Positions 18,359-26,921 of a DNA stretch of 64,000 nucleotides are shown piece by piece (position 1 is the stretch's first letter; each line of letters opens with the position of its first letter). Source of the stretch: CADEED01 sp963839685 (GTDB lineage: Bacteria; Pseudomonadota; Gammaproteobacteria; Steroidobacterales; Steroidobacteraceae); NCBI GenBank assembly GCA_963839685.1, contig CAWIVS010000012.1, forward strand, positions 310,001 through 374,000. The letters run 5' to 3'. The notes beneath the pieces were generated by a model, which was given only the letters and a program-made list of their open reading frames with translations, searched no databases and was not told where the DNA came from. The position numbers and the translations under genes are program-made.

Positions 18359-19750
18359 TTATGTATTTGTGCCGAAGATGCCCGACAGATCGTTGAACAC
18401 CGCCAGGCCCATGAGCAGCACCAGCAGCACCAGGCCCATCTGCTGCCCGACCATGTACGCGCGGTCGGACAGCGGGCCGCCCTTGGCCCACTCGATCAGC
18501 TGAAATACGATCTGCCCGCCGTCGAGGATGGGGATCGGCAACAGATTCAGAAAGCCCAGCGACAGTGACAGCAGCACCAGCAGCATCAGGAAGTGACTGG
18601 CACCCAGGCTCGCCGCATTGCCCGCGTAGTCCGCGATCGAGATGAAGCCCGAGATGTTCTTGGTGGACACCTGGCCGGTGAGCATGCGCACGAAGAACTT
18701 GGCCTGCGCGACCGTCATCTGCCAGGACTTGCCGACCGCGGCGCCGAGCGAGGCGAACACCGCCGGCTTGCTGCGCGCCTTCATCTCGGCCGGAATGAAT
18801 TTTTCAAAATCGTCCGGCCCGCGGACCATGATGCGGCCGATGGTCTTGCCCGCGTTCGTTGCGCTGATGGTCAACACCCGCCGCGAGAATTCCTCGCCAT
18901 TGCGCCGTACGGTGATCAGGATCTCCTGCGCAGGACGTGCATTCACGTAGCTCGTGAACTCGTAGATGCTGCGCACCGGCTGCCCGTCGAGTCCGACGAC
19001 CAGGTCTCCCGGTTTCAGGCCCGCCTTGTCCGCGGGTCCGCCGGCTTCCACGTCCTCCAGCAGGGCGGGAATCGTGACTCGCCAGAACTGGAACCCAAGC
19101 CCGGGGTTGAGCTGCATCGGCTCGGTGAGCTTGCGACGCGCGACGGGATCATCGATGGAGAAAACGATGGCGCGTTCGCTGCCATCCTTGCCGCGCACCG
19201 CGAGGTGCGCCTGGCCCTGGTCGCTGATGGCGTCTAACAACTCGATGGATGCATCGGTCTGGTCGCGGATCGGCGTGCCGTTGATGGTGCGTATTTCGTC
19301 GCCGGCGCGCAGTCCCGCGGACGCCACGATCGATCCGCTCGTCACCTCGCCGATGACGGGCTTGACCTCCGTCACGCTGTCCGCCATGAACATGGCCCAC
19401 AGCAGCAGGATGGCGAACAGGATGTTGGCAGCGGGTCCCGCCAGCAGCACCAGGATACGCTGCCAGGGTGGCCGGCTCGCGAAGGCGCGCGGCAGATCCT
19501 GCGGCGAAACCGCGCCATCGCGCTCGTCGAGCATGCGCACGTAGCCGCCCAGCGGCACCGCGGCGATGACATATTCGGTGTGGTCGGGCGCGCGGCCCAC
19601 CTTCTTGAACAGCGGTTTGCCGAAACCCACGGAGAACCGCAGCACCTTGAAGCCGAGCTTGCGGGCCACCCAGAAGTGGCCGAATTCGTGCACCGTCACC
19701 AGCAGGCTGACGCCGATGACGAACCAGAGAACATCCCAACCGATTTCCAT
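18359..19750 (-). CDS. rseP: RIP metalloprotease RseP (site-2 protease)
   Basis: 463 residues (E. coli 450). Inner-membrane zinc protease that cleaves anti-sigma factor RseA and remnant signal peptides. The zinc site is HEFGH at residues 21-25; the third ligand lies in NLLPIPILDGGQIVFQLIEW near the C-terminus. Two PDZ domains fill the periplasmic part (GEVTSGSIVASAGLRAGDEI and GPADKAGLKPGDLVVGLDGQ). It is encoded 9 bases after dxr and 25 bases before bamA. Confidence 0.97.
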   Translation of the reverse strand: MEIGWDVLWFVIGVSLLVTVHEFGHFWVARKLGFKVLRFSVGFGKPLFKKVGRAPDHTEYVIAAVPLGGYVRMLDERDGAVSPQDLPRAFASRPPWQRILVLLAGPAANILFAILLLWAMFMADSVTEVKPVIGEVTSGSIVASAGLRAGDEIRTINGTPIRDQTDASIELLDAISDQGQAHLAVRGKDGSERAIVFSIDDPVARRKLTEPMQLNPGLGFQFWRVTIPALLEDVEAGGPADKAGLKPGDLVVGLDGQPVRSIYEFTSYVNARPAQEILITVRRNGEEFSRRVLTISATNAGKTIGRIMVRGPDDFEKFIPAEMKARSKPAVFASLGAAVGKSWQMTVAQAKFFVRMLTGQVSTKNISGFISIADYAGNAASLGASHFLMLLVLLSLSLGFLNLLPIPILDGGQIVFQLIEWAKGGPLSDRAYMVGQQMGLVLLVLLMGLAVFNDLSGIFGTNT

Positions 19751-19759
19751 GCAGCGCCC

Positions 19760-20977
19760 CTAGGCTCTTGCCGCGCGTGGCCGGATGAAGAAGGAAGCAC
19801 GGGCGCGGGCTTCCGCATCAGCCGCCAGCACGTCGTCGAGATCGCGGATATCGCCGCCCGATGTGGTTGCCATCACCGATTCAATGACTGCCGGAATTTG
19901 TGCAAAGTTCAATCCACCGTCGAGAAATGCCGAAACAGCGACCTCGTTCGCGGCATTCAGCGACGCGGGTCGCAATCCGCCTTCCCTGGCGGCCATCTGG
20001 GCAAGTCCCAGCGCCGGGAACCGGCGCAGGTCCGGCGCCTCGAACCGCAGGCTTCCGACCTTGATGAGGTCGAGGGATTGTACACCCGAGGTGACGCGCT
20101 CCGGCCACGCCAGCGCGTGCGCGATGGGCGTACGCATGTCCGGCGCGCCTAACTGCGCGAGCACCGAACCGTCCACGTATTCCACCAGCGAATGCACGAT
20201 GCTTTCGCGGTGGATCAACACCTCGACGCATTCCGGTGGCACGCCGAACAGCAGGCAGGCTTCGATGAATTCCAGCCCCTTGTTCATGAGAGTGGCCGAG
20301 TCGACCGAGATCTTGCGACCCATGACCCAGTTCGGATGCGCACAGGCCTCGGCGGGCGTGACTTGTGTCAGGCGCGCGTGGTCGGTGTCCAGGAACGGCC
20401 CGCCGGACGCCGTCAGCAGGATTCGCTTCACGCCCGGGGGCGCAACGCCGGGCACGGTGTCCCGTGGCAGACACTGAAAAACCGCGTTGTGTTCACTGTC
20501 GATGGGCAGCAGCGTGGCGCCCGAGGCCCGCACGGTTTGCATGAGCAGCGGCCCCGCCATGACCAACGATTCCTTGTTGGCCAATAACAGACGCTTGCCC
20601 GCGCGCGCGGCCGCGAGCGTCGATCGCAGCCCGGCCGCGCCGACAATGGCCGCCATCACGCTGCTGACTTCGGGCAGCCCGGTAATCTCATCCAGCGCTT
20701 CGGCACCCGCCATCACGCGGGTCGACGCGCCACGCGCGCGCAGTGCCTGTTCCAGCCTGGGCGCGGCGGACACGTCGGCAAGCGCCGCGTACGGCGCCGC
20801 GAAGCGCAGCGCCTGCTCGGCGAGTTTCTCGGCATTGCGATGGGCACCGAGCGCGACCACGCGAAAACGATCCGGGTGACGCGCGATCACGTCGAGCGTG
20901 GCCTCGCCCACCGATCCGGTGGACCCGAGAATGGCGACACCGATCCTTCCATCACTCGTGGCACCAACGCTGCTCAT
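19760..20977 (-). CDS. dxr: 1-deoxy-D-xylulose 5-phosphate reductoisomerase
   Basis: 405 residues (E. coli 398). Converts DXP to MEP with NADPH in the non-mevalonate isoprenoid pathway. The NADPH loop is GSTGSVGEATLDVI near residue 18; LLANKESLVMAG and LLPIDSEHNAVFQCL give the substrate and metal region (acidic residue in DSEH). The C-terminal domain has NAANEVAVSAFLDG. The ATG overlaps the cdsA stop as ATGA at 20974-20977, so coupling is likely. The order uppS-cdsA-dxr-rseP matches Pseudomonas as I recall it, rather than E. coli. Confidence 0.97.
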   Translation of the reverse strand: MSSVGATSDGRIGVAILGSTGSVGEATLDVIARHPDRFRVVALGAHRNAEKLAEQALRFAAPYAALADVSAAPRLEQALRARGASTRVMAGAEALDEITGLPEVSSVMAAIVGAAGLRSTLAAARAGKRLLLANKESLVMAGPLLMQTVRASGATLLPIDSEHNAVFQCLPRDTVPGVAPPGVKRILLTASGGPFLDTDHARLTQVTPAEACAHPNWVMGRKISVDSATLMNKGLEFIEACLLFGVPPECVEVLIHRESIVHSLVEYVDGSVLAQLGAPDMRTPIAHALAWPERVTSGVQSLDLIKVGSLRFEAPDLRRFPALGLAQMAAREGGLRPASLNAANEVAVSAFLDGGLNFAQIPAVIESVMATTSGGDIRDLDDVLAADAEARARASFFIRPRAARA

Positions 20978-21780
20978 GGGATGACCTTCAGGCCGATGAG
21001 CGCGAACACCAGCGCGGGCGCGGCGGCCGTGACGCTGTCGATGCGATCCAGCATGCCGCCGTGGCCGGGGAACACACTGCCGCTGTCCTTGAGTCCCACT
21101 GCGCGCTTCAACATGCTCTCGGTGAGATCACCGACGATGGACAACGCGGCGACTGCGACGCACGTGAGCACGAATGGCCAGACGTCCACGGTGAACACGA
21201 AACTCGCGGCCAGCCACGCCACCAGCGCGCTGGTCGCCATTCCGCCGAGCACTCCTTCCCAGGTCTTCTTCGGCGAGACGCGCGGCGCCAGCGGCACGCG
21301 GCCTAACCACCGGCCGGCGAAGAATGCACCGGTGTCCGCGGCCCATACCAGCGCCAGGGTGAACAGCACCCAGTAGGTGCTTTGGGTGGTGAACGTGACG
21401 TAGACCAACGCCAGCCAGCACGGCACCAGCGCCAGCAAACCGGCGAGCCCCGCCGACAGCGGATGCACACGCGCGGGCGCGAGGCACACCCACAGCAAGG
21501 CGACCAGCCACCACACCATGGCCACGCCCAGCACGGCGTGTACGAACTGCGTCGACGAAGAGTAGAAGTAGAGACAGGCGACAAGCGCGGCTGCCACGAC
21601 GATGGTGAACGCAGCCCGTGACCGCGGGCTGCCACTGCCGATGAACGCGGCCCATTCCCAGGCACCGATCAGCACCAGCACGGTAATCAGCCACACGGTC
21701 GCGATCGGTGGCAGGCCCAGCATCACTCCGAGCAGGACCGCCACCAGCACCACCGCGGTCAGGACACGCTGCCTAAGCAC
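20974..21780 (-). CDS. cdsA: Phosphatidate cytidylyltransferase
   Basis: 268 residues. Makes CDP-diacylglycerol from CTP and phosphatidic acid in the inner membrane. About eight hydrophobic segments are followed by the CDS family signature SPKKTWEGVLGG and, near the C-terminus, GDLTESMLKRAVGLKDSG and PGHGGMLDRIDS with its metal-binding Asp residues. I chose the GTG at 21780 (VLRQRVLTAVVLVAVLLG), which overlaps the uppS end by 8 bases; the upstream in-frame stretch belongs to uppS. Confidence 0.95.
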   Translation of the reverse strand: MLRQRVLTAVVLVAVLLGVMLGLPPIATVWLITVLVLIGAWEWAAFIGSGSPRSRAAFTIVVAAALVACLYFYSSSTQFVHAVLGVAMVWWLVALLWVCLAPARVHPLSAGLAGLLALVPCWLALVYVTFTTQSTYWVLFTLALVWAADTGAFFAGRWLGRVPLAPRVSPKKTWEGVLGGMATSALVAWLAASFVFTVDVWPFVLTCVAVAALSIVGDLTESMLKRAVGLKDSGSVFPGHGGMLDRIDSVTAAAPALVFALIGLKVIP

Positions 21781-22519
21781 CGCCGGCCGCCTCGCGCGTC
21801 TTGTCACGCAACTGCGCGCGGGTGAGACCGAAGCGCCGCTCGCGCCCGGCGAACGCTGCCAGCGCCGCTTCGAATTGCGCGATGTCGAAGTCCGGCCACA
21901 GTGCTTCGCAGACGTGGATCTCCGTGTAGGCGAGATTCCACAGCAGGAAATTGCTGATGCGATGATCACCACCGGTGCGGATGAAAAGGTCCGGATCGGG
22001 CACATCCCCGAGCGCCAGCTCGCCGGCGAACCGCGCCTCGTCGATGTCTTCGACACGCAACGCGCCACTGGCCACGGCGGCAGCGAGCTTGCGCGCGGCC
22101 TGCAGGATATCCCAGCGTCCGCCGTAACTGACCGCGACCTGCAGCTTCAGACCACGGTTGGCGGCCGTGAGCTCCTCGCACGCCGCGATACGTGCCTGGA
22201 GCCTGACGCTCAGGGTCTGGCGATCGCCGATGAAGCGCAGCCTCACGCCATTGCGATGCAGTTCTTCGACCTCGCGGTCGATGGCATCGAGGAACAGCTG
22301 CATGAGACTGCCGACCTCGACCGCCGGTCGTTGCCAGTTTTCGCTGGAGAATGCGAACAGCGTGAGCGCCCCGATCTCACGGCGCGAGCACTGCTCCACG
22401 CACAGGCGCACCGGCCGCACACCTTCCTTGTGACCGGCGTGGCGCGGCAGGCCGCGCGCCTCGGCCCAGCGCCCGTTGCCATCCATGATGATTGCGATGT
22501 GCTTCGGAATACTCAACAT
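21773..22519 (-). CDS. uppS: Undecaprenyl diphosphate synthase
   Basis: 248 residues. Cytosolic cis-prenyltransferase that makes the C55 carrier for peptidoglycan and O-antigen. The catalytic region is HIAIIMDGNGRWAEARGLP (Asp of MDGNGRWA), then GHKEGVRPVRLCVEQC, LFAFSSENWQRP, and the C-terminal RTGGDHRISNFLLWNLAYTE. Its product depends on isoprenoids made through Dxr, encoded two genes downstream. Confidence 0.97.
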   Translation of the reverse strand: MLSIPKHIAIIMDGNGRWAEARGLPRHAGHKEGVRPVRLCVEQCSRREIGALTLFAFSSENWQRPAVEVGSLMQLFLDAIDREVEELHRNGVRLRFIGDRQTLSVRLQARIAACEELTAANRGLKLQVAVSYGGRWDILQAARKLAAAVASGALRVEDIDEARFAGELALGDVPDPDLFIRTGGDHRISNFLLWNLAYTEIHVCEALWPDFDIAQFEAALAAFAGRERRFGLTRAQLRDKTREAAGGA

Positions 22520-22547
22520 GCGTTACCGTGACCATGCGCGGGTGCAT

Positions 22548-23105
22548 TCACACCTGCAGGATCTCTTTTTCCTTCGCGGCGAGCTGCGCGTCGATGTCGC
22601 CGACGTATTTGTCGGTCAGCTTCTGGATGTCGACCTCGGCCTTCTTCTCCTCGTCCTGCGAGATCAGCTTCTCCTTGAGCGCCTCCTTGACGTCGGCGAT
22701 GACATCGCGACGCACGTTGCGCACCGCCACGCGCGCGTTCTCGGCATCCGCGCGCACCACCTTGGTGATGTCGCGACGGCGCTCTTCGGTCAGGGGCGGC
22801 AGCGGCAGGCGAATCACCGTGCCAGCGCTGATGGGGTTCAGGCCGAGCTCGGACTTGTGGATGGCCTTCTCGATAGCCTGGACCATGCTTTTCTCCCACG
22901 GGGAGACCACCAGGGTGCGCGCATCTTCGACGCTGATGTTGGCCACCTGCTTGAGTGGCGTGTCGGTGCCGTAGTAGTCGACCTTGAGATTCTCGATCAG
23001 GGAGGGATGTGCGCGCCCGGTGCGCAGCTTCTTCAGGTCGCTCTGGAAATTTTCGACGCACTTGCCCATGCGGCTGGCTGCGTCCTTCTTGATGTCATCT
23101 AACAT
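22548..23105 (-). CDS. frr: Ribosome recycling factor
   Basis: 185 residues, the standard length. With EF-G it splits post-termination ribosomes. The three-helix bundle domain and small beta domain are evident: N-terminal MLDDIKKDAASRMGKCVENF, then LRTGRAHPSLIENLKVDYYG and LKQVANISVEDARTLVVSPW, and the C-terminal helix region LTEERRRDITKVVRADAENA. It lies 25 bases after pyrH. Confidence 0.98.
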   Translation of the reverse strand: MLDDIKKDAASRMGKCVENFQSDLKKLRTGRAHPSLIENLKVDYYGTDTPLKQVANISVEDARTLVVSPWEKSMVQAIEKAIHKSELGLNPISAGTVIRLPLPPLTEERRRDITKVVRADAENARVAVRNVRRDVIADVKEALKEKLISQDEEKKAEVDIQKLTDKYVGDIDAQLAAKEKEILQV

Positions 23106-23130
23106 GATTCGCTCCCGCTCTGGAACATCT

Positions 23131-23847
23131 TCAATCGCTGGTCACAACCGTGCCGATGTCGCCGCCACGCACCACGCGCGGCAGGTCGCCCGCGTTGTTG
23201 AGGTTGAACACCGTGAGCGGCATGCGGTTGTCGCGGCACATCACGATGGCCGTGGCGTCCATGACGTTCAGCCGGTCGGCGAGCACTTTGTCGTAGGTCA
23301 ACGTCTCGTAACGTTTTGCATTCGGATTCTTGATCGGGTCCGAGTCGTAGATGCCGTTGACCTTGGTGGCCTTGAGCAGCACGTCGGCTTCTATCTCGAT
23401 GGCGCGCAGTGCCGCGGCGCTGTCGGTGGTGAAATACGGGTTGCCCGTGCCGGCCGCGAAAATGACGATGCGACCCTTTTCCAGGTGGCGCATCGCGCGA
23501 CGGCGAATGTAGTCCTCGCACACCTGGTTGATGCGGATCGCGCTCTGCACGCGCGCATTGCCGCCGAGGCTTTCGATGGAATCCTGCATGGCCAGCGCGT
23601 TCATGACTGTCGCGAGCATGCCCATGTGATCGGCGGTGGCACGGTCGATGCCTGCCTTCGCCAGACCCGAACCGCGAAAGATATTGCCGCCGCCGATGAC
23701 GCAGGCGACCTGCACGCCGCTCGCCTGGATCTCGAGCAACTCACCCGCGATGCGCTTCAGTACGTGCGGATCGATGCCGAACTCGGTCGAGCCCAGCAGC
23801 GCCTCACCCGACAGCTTCACCAGGATGCGTTTGTAGCGGTTACCCAT
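23131..23847 (-). CDS. pyrH: Uridylate kinase
   Basis: 238 residues (E. coli 241). Hexameric UMP kinase that supplies UDP toward CTP synthesis by PyrG. Features: RILVKLSGEALLG at the N-terminus, VIGGGNIFRGSGLAKAGIDR, the regulatory and UMP-binding region DHMGMLATVMNALAMQDSI, and IVIFAAGTGNPYFTTDSAAA. A strong hairpin with flanking A and T runs lies between it and upstream tsf, so part of the transcripts probably stop before pyrH. Confidence 0.98.
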   Translation of the reverse strand: MGNRYKRILVKLSGEALLGSTEFGIDPHVLKRIAGELLEIQASGVQVACVIGGGNIFRGSGLAKAGIDRATADHMGMLATVMNALAMQDSIESLGGNARVQSAIRINQVCEDYIRRRAMRHLEKGRIVIFAAGTGNPYFTTDSAAALRAIEIEADVLLKATKVNGIYDSDPIKNPNAKRYETLTYDKVLADRLNVMDATAIVMCRDNRMPLTVFNLNNAGDLPRVVRGGDIGTVVTSD

Positions 23848-23894
23848 CGAGTCCCCTTGCCCCGTTCACGGGCGATGCGCACTTTGCCATAAAG

Positions 23895-23919
23895 AAAACC
23901 CCGCCTAGGCGGGGTTTTT
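23895..23919. terminator. Bidirectional-type intrinsic terminator between tsf and pyrH
   Basis: A perfect palindrome, CCCCGCCTAGGCGGGG, is flanked by AAAA on the left and TTTTT on the right. It therefore reads as a hairpin plus U-tract on either strand. On the coding (minus) strand it lies just after the tsf stop and about 48 bases upstream of the pyrH start. The position matches the known rpsB-tsf transcription unit, with readthrough or a separate promoter serving pyrH-frr. Confidence 0.85.
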
Positions 23920-23933
23920 CAGAACGGCATCCT

Positions 23934-24857
23934 TCAATGTTTGGTCGCCGGCGGATCAGTCTTGGTCTGAGCCTTGACCTGCGCCATGACCTCACCCACG
24001 AAATCGTCCTGCTTCTTTTCGATGCCGGCGCCAACTTCGTAACGCTCGAAAGCCTTGACCGCCGCCTTGTTGTTCTTGAGGAGCTTCTCGATGGTCAGGT
24101 CGCCGTCCTTGACGAACACCTGGCCGGTGAGCGCGAATTCATTGATCGACTTGCGCAGGCGACCCTCGACGATCTTGGCGAGGATCTCGGCCGGTTTGCT
24201 GGCATTGGCGGGTTCGGTCTTCGCCTTCTCGGTTTCGATCTCGCGTTCCTTGGCCACCAGGTCGGCGGGCGCATCGGCAGGCGTGAGGTAGCGCGGGCTG
24301 GCCGCCACCACCTGCATGGCCAGGTCGCGCGCCAGCTCGGCGTCGCCGCCATCGAGCGCCACGAGCGCGGCCTTCTTGCTGTCGGTGTGCACGTAGGAAC
24401 CGACCAGCGTCGGCGCCTGCACCAGCGTCACGCGGCGCACCGTCAGGTTCTCGCCGATCTTGGCGATCAGCGCACGGCGCTTCTCGTCCACCGTCTCACC
24501 ACTCGGGAGCTTGAGCGAATTGAGCGCATCGACGCTGCCCGCGCCGGCGGCCAGCGCCGCCTGCGCGACTTCCGTCGCAAAGGCGCGGAACTCGTCGCCG
24601 CGCGCCACGAAGTCGGTCTCGCTGTTCACCTCGACCAGCACGCCAATCTTGCCGTCGGCGGACTTCTCCACCACGACCACACCCTCGGCGGCGATGCGCG
24701 AGGCCTTCTTGTCGGCCTTCGCGAGACCCGACTTGCGCATGTTCTCGGCGGCCGCGTCCAGGTCGCCGTTGGTTTCGACCAGCGCCTTCTTGCATTCCAT
24801 CATGCCGGCGCCGGTGCGCTCGCGAAGCTGCTTGACCGCTTCTGCAGTAATTGTCAT
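23934..24857 (-). CDS. tsf: Translation elongation factor Ts
   Basis: 307 residues (E. coli 283). Nucleotide exchange factor for EF-Tu. The N-terminal UBA-like module is ITAEAVKQLRERTGAGMMEC followed by KKALVETNGDLDAA; the core motif NSETDFVARGDEF (the TDFVA loop that contacts EF-Tu) lies near residue 80. The C-terminal part carries a dimer-interface region and a Lys-rich tail. It follows rpsB by 25 bases. Confidence 0.98.
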   Translation of the reverse strand: MTITAEAVKQLRERTGAGMMECKKALVETNGDLDAAAENMRKSGLAKADKKASRIAAEGVVVVEKSADGKIGVLVEVNSETDFVARGDEFRAFATEVAQAALAAGAGSVDALNSLKLPSGETVDEKRRALIAKIGENLTVRRVTLVQAPTLVGSYVHTDSKKAALVALDGGDAELARDLAMQVVAASPRYLTPADAPADLVAKEREIETEKAKTEPANASKPAEILAKIVEGRLRKSINEFALTGQVFVKDGDLTIEKLLKNNKAAVKAFERYEVGAGIEKKQDDFVGEVMAQVKAQTKTDPPATKH

Positions 24858-24882
24858 CGCTCGTCCTCGTAGTTAGAAGTGC

Positions 24883-25890
24883 TCAGCCGCGGCGCGGTCC
24901 GCCACCGCCACCACCGCGACGCGGACCGGTGGGCGCATTGCCCGTGCCGGTGCGCGAGCGTCCGGCGCTCGCCGTGGTGCTGCGTGGAGTGTCACCACCA
25001 ACATCTTCGAAGGCTTCGGTCGCGTCTTCCGGCTCGGCCGCGACACTCGCAACCACCGGGCGACGGCGCGCGGCATGCTGGGTCGGGCGACGGCTGCGCA
25101 CCGGCGGCGGTGCCTTCGGCGGCTGTTTGCCACGGGCACCCTTCTTCTTCGGGTTGCCGGCCTCGTCCAGCTCGACGAATTCGTCTTCGCCAACGACCAC
25201 GGCTGGAACCTGCGCCTTGCCTTCGATCACCGCGTCGGCGATCCCGGTCGCGTACAGCGAGATGGCGCGCATGGCGTCGTCATTGCCCGGAATGACGTAA
25301 TCGACGTCATCGGGCGCGCAATTCGTGTCGACCACCGCGACCACGGGGATGCCGAGCTTCCTGGCTTCGTGCACGGCGATGTCTTCGTGGCCGACATCGA
25401 TCACGAAAATGACGTCCGGCGGGGATTCCATCTTCTTGATGCCGCCGAGGCTCCTTTCGAGCTTGTCCATCTCGCGCCGCATCATCGTGGCTTCCTTTTT
25501 GCCACGTTTGCCGAGCGTGCCGTTTTCGGACATCTCGGTGAGTTCCATCAGTCGCTTGATCGATCCACGGATGGTCTTGAAATTGGTGAGCATGCCGCCC
25601 AGCCAGCGCTGGTTCACGAAGGGCATCTCGCAACGGCGCGCTTCCTTCTCTACCGCCTCGCGTGCCGAGCGCTTGGTGCCGACGAACAGCACCTTGCCGC
25701 CGTCCGCCACGATGCTGCGCACGAACCCTGCCGCTTCCGCGTACATGGGCTGCGTCTTCTCGAGGTTGATGATGTGAATCTTGTTTCGTTCGCCGAAAAT
25801 GAACGGAGCCATCTTCGGGTTCCAGAAGCGGGTCTGGTGTCCGAAATGGACGCCCGCTTCCAGCATTTGTCTCATCGACACGCCGGTCAT
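24883..25890 (-). CDS. rpsB: 30S ribosomal protein S2 with C-terminal extension
   Basis: 335 residues against 241 in E. coli. The S2 core is complete to about residue 245: MRQMLEAGVHFGHQTRFWNP, VNQRWLGGMLTNFKTIRGSI, PDVIFVIDVGHEDIAVHEAR. It is followed by about 90 extra residues rich in Ala, Pro, Arg and Gly with one acidic patch (PEDATEAFEDVGGD), ending in a Gly run and PRRG. The ATG at 25890 is preceded by AAGGAGA at ideal spacing, so upstream in-frame sequence is leader. The extension is low-complexity, probably disordered, and could contact rRNA. Confidence 0.95.
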   Translation of the reverse strand: MTGVSMRQMLEAGVHFGHQTRFWNPKMAPFIFGERNKIHIINLEKTQPMYAEAAGFVRSIVADGGKVLFVGTKRSAREAVEKEARRCEMPFVNQRWLGGMLTNFKTIRGSIKRLMELTEMSENGTLGKRGKKEATMMRREMDKLERSLGGIKKMESPPDVIFVIDVGHEDIAVHEARKLGIPVVAVVDTNCAPDDVDYVIPGNDDAMRAISLYATGIADAVIEGKAQVPAVVVGEDEFVELDEAGNPKKKGARGKQPPKAPPPVRSRRPTQHAARRRPVVASVAAEPEDATEAFEDVGGDTPRSTTASAGRSRTGTGNAPTGPRRGGGGGGPRRG

Positions 25891-26070
25891 CAAAGTCTCC
25901 TTGGGGGGTTGAGCCTCCGCGCCGCCCGAGTGGTCATTCCTGGCCTTCTCTTTGGAAGAAGGGCCCCAAGAACACCCTGCCACTCGTTATGCCGACCACC
26001 CGGATGAGGTCAGTCGACAGGTTGCGCGTGTGGTTTAAGAAGTGAGTTTCATTGCCAAAAAACGCCGCGC

Positions 26071-26099
26071 TTTATACCATCCCTCCCCCGTCAAAACAA
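26071..26099 (-). promoter_or_regulatory. Putative sigma-70 promoter for rpsB-tsf
   Basis: Read on the minus strand, TTGTTT (26099-26094) and TATAAA (26076-26071) are separated by 17 bases, about 180 bases upstream of the rpsB start. The -10 box is strong and the -35 box partial. The resulting long leader would leave room for S2 autoregulation as in other bacteria. The element sits in the divergent rpsB/map gap. Assignment is by inspection only. Confidence 0.42.
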
Positions 26100-26120
26100 T
26101 GCCTTACGCAGGTACACCCG

Positions 26121-26921
26121 ATGGACTCCCTCGCGAGTCGCCACATCATCATTAAGTCCCCGGCCGAGCAGGAAAAAATGCGCGTAGCCGGGCGCCTGGC
26201 GGCCGAGGTTCTCGACATGATCGGCGAGCACGTCAAGCCAGGGGTAACCACCGAGGAACTGGACCGGATCTGCAATCACCACATCACGGAGGTGCAGAAG
26301 GCGATCCCGGCCAACGTCAACTATCGGGGTTTCCCCAAGACCATCTGCGCGTCGGTCAATCACGTGGTCTGCCATGGGATTCCGAACGAAAAGGTGCTGA
26401 AGTCCGGCGACATTGTGAATATCGACGTCACCGTCATCCGGGATGGGTTCCATGGCGACACCAGTCGCATGTACTTGGTCGGCAAACCGTCCATGCCCGC
26501 GCAACGCCTGACGGAGATCTGCTGGGAGGCCATGTGGCGCGGCATCAAGCAGGTGCGTCCTGGCGCACACCTCGGCGATATCGGCCACGCCATCCAGACC
26601 TTCGTCGAGGAACAGAACTTCTCGGTGGTGCGCGAATACTGTGGCCATGGCATCGGCCGCGTGTACCACGAAGATCCGCAGGTACTGCACTACGGTGAAC
26701 CGGGCACGGGCGAGGAACTCAAGACCGGCATGACCTTCACCATCGAACCGATGGTGAACGCCGGCAAGCGTCACGTGCGTTTGCTGGGTGATGGCTGGAC
26801 CGTGGTCACCAAGGACCACTCCCTCTCGGCGCAGTGGGAACACACGGTGCTGGTCACGCCCACCGGCGTCGAGGTCCTGACTCTCGGCGAGGGCAGCAAG
26901 CGCCCTGATTTCTGCCAGTAG
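26121..26921 (+). CDS. map: Type I methionine aminopeptidase
   Basis: 266 residues. Removes N-terminal Met from nascent proteins in the cytosol. Metal ligands of the pita-bread fold are visible: Asp residues in NIDVTVIRDGFHGDTSRMYL, the His in GHGIGRVYHEDP, and Glu residues in MTFTIEPMVNAG and AQWEHTVLVT. I start at the ATG at 26121 (MDSLASRHIIIKSPAEQEKM) because the upstream in-frame segment is unlike Map. It is divergent from rpsB and its stop abuts the glnD start. Confidence 0.97.
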   Translation: MDSLASRHIIIKSPAEQEKMRVAGRLAAEVLDMIGEHVKPGVTTEELDRICNHHITEVQKAIPANVNYRGFPKTICASVNHVVCHGIPNEKVLKSGDIVNIDVTVIRDGFHGDTSRMYLVGKPSMPAQRLTEICWEAMWRGIKQVRPGAHLGDIGHAIQTFVEEQNFSVVREYCGHGIGRVYHEDPQVLHYGEPGTGEELKTGMTFTIEPMVNAGKRHVRLLGDGWTVVTKDHSLSAQWEHTVLVTPTGVEVLTLGEGSKRPDFCQ

